A DNA stretch of 64,000 nucleotides, from contig JAIUNW010000002.1 of the NCBI GenBank assembly GCA_020161535.1, positions 62,001-126,000 of the forward strand, written 5' to 3'. Position numbers and translations under genes: made by a program. This DNA comes from Bacteroidota bacterium (lineage in GTDB: Bacteria; Bacteroidota; Bacteroidia; Chitinophagales; Chitinophagaceae). The notes below the pieces were generated by a model. It worked only from the letters and a program-made list of their open reading frames with translations, did not search any database and was not told where the DNA came from. Of this stretch, positions 61,648 through 64,000 are shown piece by piece (position 1 is the stretch's first letter; every line of letters starts with the position of its first letter).

Positions 61648-62577
61648 ATGAAAAATTTTATTAGTTGCGATTGGGGCACCAGCAATTTTCGGTTATGCCT
61701 AACCGATAGAGAAGATGCATCGGTGCTGGCTGAGTTTATGGCCGACAAAGGCGTGTCGTCTATTTTCAAACAGTGGCAGGAGGCGGCGAAGCCCGATCGG
61801 TTTCAGTATTACCTCGATTACCTGAAGCATGCCATCGGTTTATTGGAAGGACAGGCGGGCATGTCATTAACCGGTTTACCCCTCGTTGTTTCAGGCATGG
61901 CCTCCTCTACGATCGGTATGAAAGAACTGCCCTATGCGGTGTTGGCGCCGGGTTTTACGTTGGCAAATTTATACATCGAAAAAATAGAAGAATCAGCGGC
62001 ATTCAGGCATAGCATTTATATGGTGTCGGGCATTAGAACCGAAAACGATGTGATGCGGGGCGAAGAAACCAAATGGATAGGCATGGAAATCGACGCCCAG
62101 GCGAGTGTCTGCTGTGTGTTGCCCGGTACCCATCCCAAACATATTTTACTATACAACGGTCAGTTGCAACAGTTTTCAACCTACCTGACGGGTGAGCTTT
62201 TTACATTGCTCAACAAAGAAGGCATACTGGCAGCCAGTGTTGAAAAAAACAATGCATTCCTGGATCATCGGGAAGCATTTCTGGCGGGTGTAACCGACAG
62301 TGGCAAAGCTGCTTTGCTATCTACTTTGTTTACGGTACGCACCAACCAGTTGTTCGATCGGTTCAGCAAAGCAGGTAATTATTGGTATCTGAGCGGATTG
62401 CTGATTGGCAGTGAGTTGCGTGCTTTGGAAGCAGCCAATTGGTATTTGTGCAGCGATGGCTTGTTCACTGAATTGTACAAAGAAGCGGCGATGCAATTGG
62501 GCATCAGTGCACCGCGTTGGTTTTCGGCGGCGGCGGCTTTGCGCAATGGTCAGCGCTTGTTGCTCGACAGGGGTTGA
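61648..62577 (+). CDS. dgoK: 2-dehydro-3-deoxygalactonokinase
   Basis: A 309-residue sugar-acid kinase of the ASKHA fold that phosphorylates 2-keto-3-deoxy-galactonate. FISCDWGTSNFRLCL is the N-terminal phosphate loop of the DgoK family. MADKGVSSIF follows, then LVVSGMASSTIGMKELPYA and MVSGIRTENDVMRGEETKWIG, both diagnostic, and LPGTHPKHILL with QQFSTYLTGELFTLL. It comes 94 nt after the aldolase gene. Together they give the two final steps of the DeLey-Doudoroff route. Its 3' end overlaps the convergent membrane-protein gene by 28 nt. Confidence 0.93.
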   Translation: MKNFISCDWGTSNFRLCLTDREDASVLAEFMADKGVSSIFKQWQEAAKPDRFQYYLDYLKHAIGLLEGQAGMSLTGLPLVVSGMASSTIGMKELPYAVLAPGFTLANLYIEKIEESAAFRHSIYMVSGIRTENDVMRGEETKWIGMEIDAQASVCCVLPGTHPKHILLYNGQLQQFSTYLTGELFTLLNKEGILAASVEKNNAFLDHREAFLAGVTDSGKAALLSTLFTVRTNQLFDRFSKAGNYWYLSGLLIGSELRALEAANWYLCSDGLFTELYKEAAMQLGISAPRWFSAAAALRNGQRLLLDRG

Positions 62578-62975
62578 TGTGGTCGTTTCTGTTCCAACCA
62601 GTTTCGCGTCAGGCTTTTCTGCAGCGCGATCATCACAATTACCAGATTGATCAATATCATTAATAATCGCAGGGGTAGGAGGGTTTTTTCTTGCTCGGTG
62701 GTATGGATGCCGGCAATTGTTTTAAAACTCAGCAGAAAGAATAAAAAGCAGTTCACCAGCAATACATAGCTGCGGCCCAGGGCTTTGCTTTTGCCAAGTA
62801 TGAACAAACTGGCTCCCGGTAAAATAAAAAAGAAGAGTATGGCTACGAAGAATGAAAAGTTGACCGGCATGAATTGAACTTCTTCCTGGTTGAGTTTGAC
62901 CAGGAAAACAAAGAAGAACAAATGATACAGCAACTGAAAACAAATAGCTGCCAGGAGTGCCCGGTATGGTTTCAA
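62550..62975 (-). CDS. Hypothetical four-helix membrane protein
   Basis: A 141-residue protein with four hydrophobic segments: LLAAICFQLLYHLFFFVFLV, FSFFVAILFFFILPGASLFIL, YVLLVNCFLFFLLSF and LLMILINLVIVMIAL. The C-terminus is basic (RNWLEQKRPHQPLSSNKR). No family is recognised. It lies 22 nt after the SMP-30 gene on the same strand and overlaps the end of dgoK by 28 nt, convergent. Confidence 0.6.
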   Translation of the reverse strand: MKPYRALLAAICFQLLYHLFFFVFLVKLNQEEVQFMPVNFSFFVAILFFFILPGASLFILGKSKALGRSYVLLVNCFLFFLLSFKTIAGIHTTEQEKTLLPLRLLMILINLVIVMIALQKSLTRNWLEQKRPHQPLSSNKR

Positions 62976-62997
62976 TGCTGAAAGGTTTTGGCCAATA

Positions 62998-63966
62998 TTA
63001 AAAGCCCCTGGTATTGGTTTTGATTCTGCACAGGCGGCTGTTGACCGTCAAATATAAACTGCTGCCATCATCACCCCATGCACAATTTGAGGTAGCATCG
63101 CCGGTTTCAATGCGGCCGATGAGTTTGCCTGATGCATTAAGTACAATAATGCCACCGGGACCACTGCTGAATACATTGCCTTGCAAATCGGTTTTGAGTC
63201 CGTCGGGCGCGCCTTGCAAACCTTGTTTGGCCAGTTCCGATGCATCAAAAAACAATTTCTTTTTTCCCACTGTGCCATTGGCATTCAGCGGGTACAGCAT
63301 GATAACGGGTTTTTCGCCATCGCTTTGCGCGAGATAAAGTCTTTTGCCATCGGCAGAAATCGCTACGCCATTGGGCGCCGCATACACATCAATCAATTCA
63401 ACCTTGCCGCTACTAGTAAGTCGATACAAGCCCATGGGCATAGCCGTTTTTCCTTCGGGCAATCCGTATCCGGGGTCGGTAAAATAATAGTCACCATTGG
63501 GTCCTTGTGCGATATCATTGGGACTATTGAATCGCTTACCCTGAAAATTATCGGCCAGGGTTCTTTTTCCGCCCTGTTTAAAAGGCATGGCCGCTATACG
63601 ACGGTCGCCATGTTCGCAACTAACCAGTTCGCCGGCACGGTTGATAAGCAAGCCATTGCTACCGGGTTCGGCACTGTACGGCAATAGGCCGGTATAACCC
63701 GAAGGCCGCAAAAACACCCGGATGCCGGTGCCTTCTTTCCATTTAAAAATGGTATTCTGTTTTACATCAGAGAAGAGTAGGAAGGCACTGTCTTTGACCC
63801 AAACGGGCCCTTCCGTCCACAGAAATCCTTCGGCCAATATTTCCATTTTCGCTTGGGGCGATACCAGCTTATCAAAAGCAGGATCCAACGAAATGATTTT
63901 CGACGAAGGGGTTTGTGCAGGGGATGCAATCGCAAAGAGCAAGCAAATGCAGACAAGAAATCGCAT
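62998..63966 (-). CDS. Exported SMP-30/gluconolactonase family protein
   Basis: A 322-residue six-bladed propeller lactonase with signal peptide (MRFLVCICLLFAIASPAQ). Family landmarks: LAEGFLWTEGPVWV with the metal-binding Glu, RFNSPNDIAQGPNGDYYFTDPGYGLP with the Asn/Asp metal site, YAAPNGVAISADGKRLYLA, and GAPDGLKTDLQGNVFSSGPGGIIVL with the catalytic Asp. These enzymes open sugar lactones such as gluconolactone or galactonolactone. Being exported and close to dgoK and the aldolase, it may supply galactonate from periplasmic lactone; this is inferred from position. Confidence 0.88.
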   Translation of the reverse strand: MRFLVCICLLFAIASPAQTPSSKIISLDPAFDKLVSPQAKMEILAEGFLWTEGPVWVKDSAFLLFSDVKQNTIFKWKEGTGIRVFLRPSGYTGLLPYSAEPGSNGLLINRAGELVSCEHGDRRIAAMPFKQGGKRTLADNFQGKRFNSPNDIAQGPNGDYYFTDPGYGLPEGKTAMPMGLYRLTSSGKVELIDVYAAPNGVAISADGKRLYLAQSDGEKPVIMLYPLNANGTVGKKKLFFDASELAKQGLQGAPDGLKTDLQGNVFSSGPGGIIVLNASGKLIGRIETGDATSNCAWGDDGSSLYLTVNSRLCRIKTNTRGF

Positions 63967-64000
63967 ATGGATGGTTATTGATAGAGGATGATTTCCACCC

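Noticed and set aside
1..64000. CRISPR arrays, insertion sequences, phage genes and attachment sites
   Set aside because: No regularly spaced repeats, transposase or integrase motifs, or terminal inverted repeats were seen in either strand.

Overview
The window is chromosomal DNA from a Bacteroidota bacterium, most likely of the Chitinophagaceae (Chitinophaga/Niastella-like; the genus cannot be fixed from this alone). The evidence is the gene content (TonB-dependent receptors, DUF4271 protein, Wzi and Wza homologues, LytTR regulator, short Crp/Fnr regulator, surface-lipoprotein signal) and several exact Bacteroidota promoters of the form TTG-N18/19-TAnnTTTG. No insertion sequence, phage gene, rRNA operon or CRISPR array was seen. 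One tRNA (Arg, anticodon CCG) is present.

Layout. 1-2.4 kb: end of a lycopene cyclase gene, marC, an rRNA pseudouridine synthase, then tRNA-Arg. 2.5-4.3 kb: a dehydrogenase pair (3-hydroxyacyl-CoA dehydrogenase type and SDR). 4.4-6.4 kb: a TonB receptor with a textbook promoter. 6.4-11.1 kb (minus strand): metallophosphoesterase, MalY-type lyase, flavin reductase, DyP peroxidase and encapsulin shell; the peroxidase ends in an encapsulin cargo-loading peptide. 11.2-13.4 kb: a GH29 fucosidase. 13.4-16.1 kb (minus): Crp/Fnr regulator, then a promoter with a perfect FNR-type palindrome, then a YiaA-type protein, hemN and an unlisted 55-residue membrane protein. 16.3-20.7 kb: signalling and small membrane proteins (hybrid kinase, DUF1003, LytTR regulator). 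20.7-38.5 kb: an exopolysaccharide/capsule locus (Wza, Wzz, Wzx, Wzy-like, glycosyltransferases, methyltransferases, TagA/WecG, WcaJ-type initiating transferase, Wzi). Its core at 21.8-33.9 kb is visibly richer in A+T than its flanks.

38.6-44.2 kb: a large MscS channel, a CBM9-like protein, a Tat-exported hydrolase-like protein and a type II NADH dehydrogenase. 44.3-47.6 kb (minus): a vitamin B12 uptake unit made of an adenosylcobalamin riboswitch, a BtuB-like receptor that starts at TTG, and a BtuG-like surface beta-propeller lipoprotein, closed by an intrinsic terminator. 47.6-52.2 kb: another TonB receptor, an amino-acid permease and a Cys/Met-metabolism PLP enzyme. 52.2-56.2 kb: TolC and an HlyD/RND-type adaptor without an adjacent pump, then gpsA. 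56.2-60.9 kb: hemW (GTG start), a BamA/TamA-like barrel, a DUF4271 protein and uroporphyrinogen-III synthase. 60.9-64 kb: KDPG/KDPGal aldolase, 2-keto-3-deoxygalactonokinase, a small membrane protein and an SMP-30 lactonase, which together look like part of an oxidative galactose/galactonate route.

Themes. Tetrapyrroles recur: hemN, hemW, hemD, a heme peroxidase inside a protein shell, and B12 import. The best-supported points for a second look are the DyP-encapsulin unit with its neighbouring reductase, the FNR-type box in front of yiaA-hemN-small ORF, and the B12 riboswitch whose expression platform can pair directly over the TTG start of btuB.
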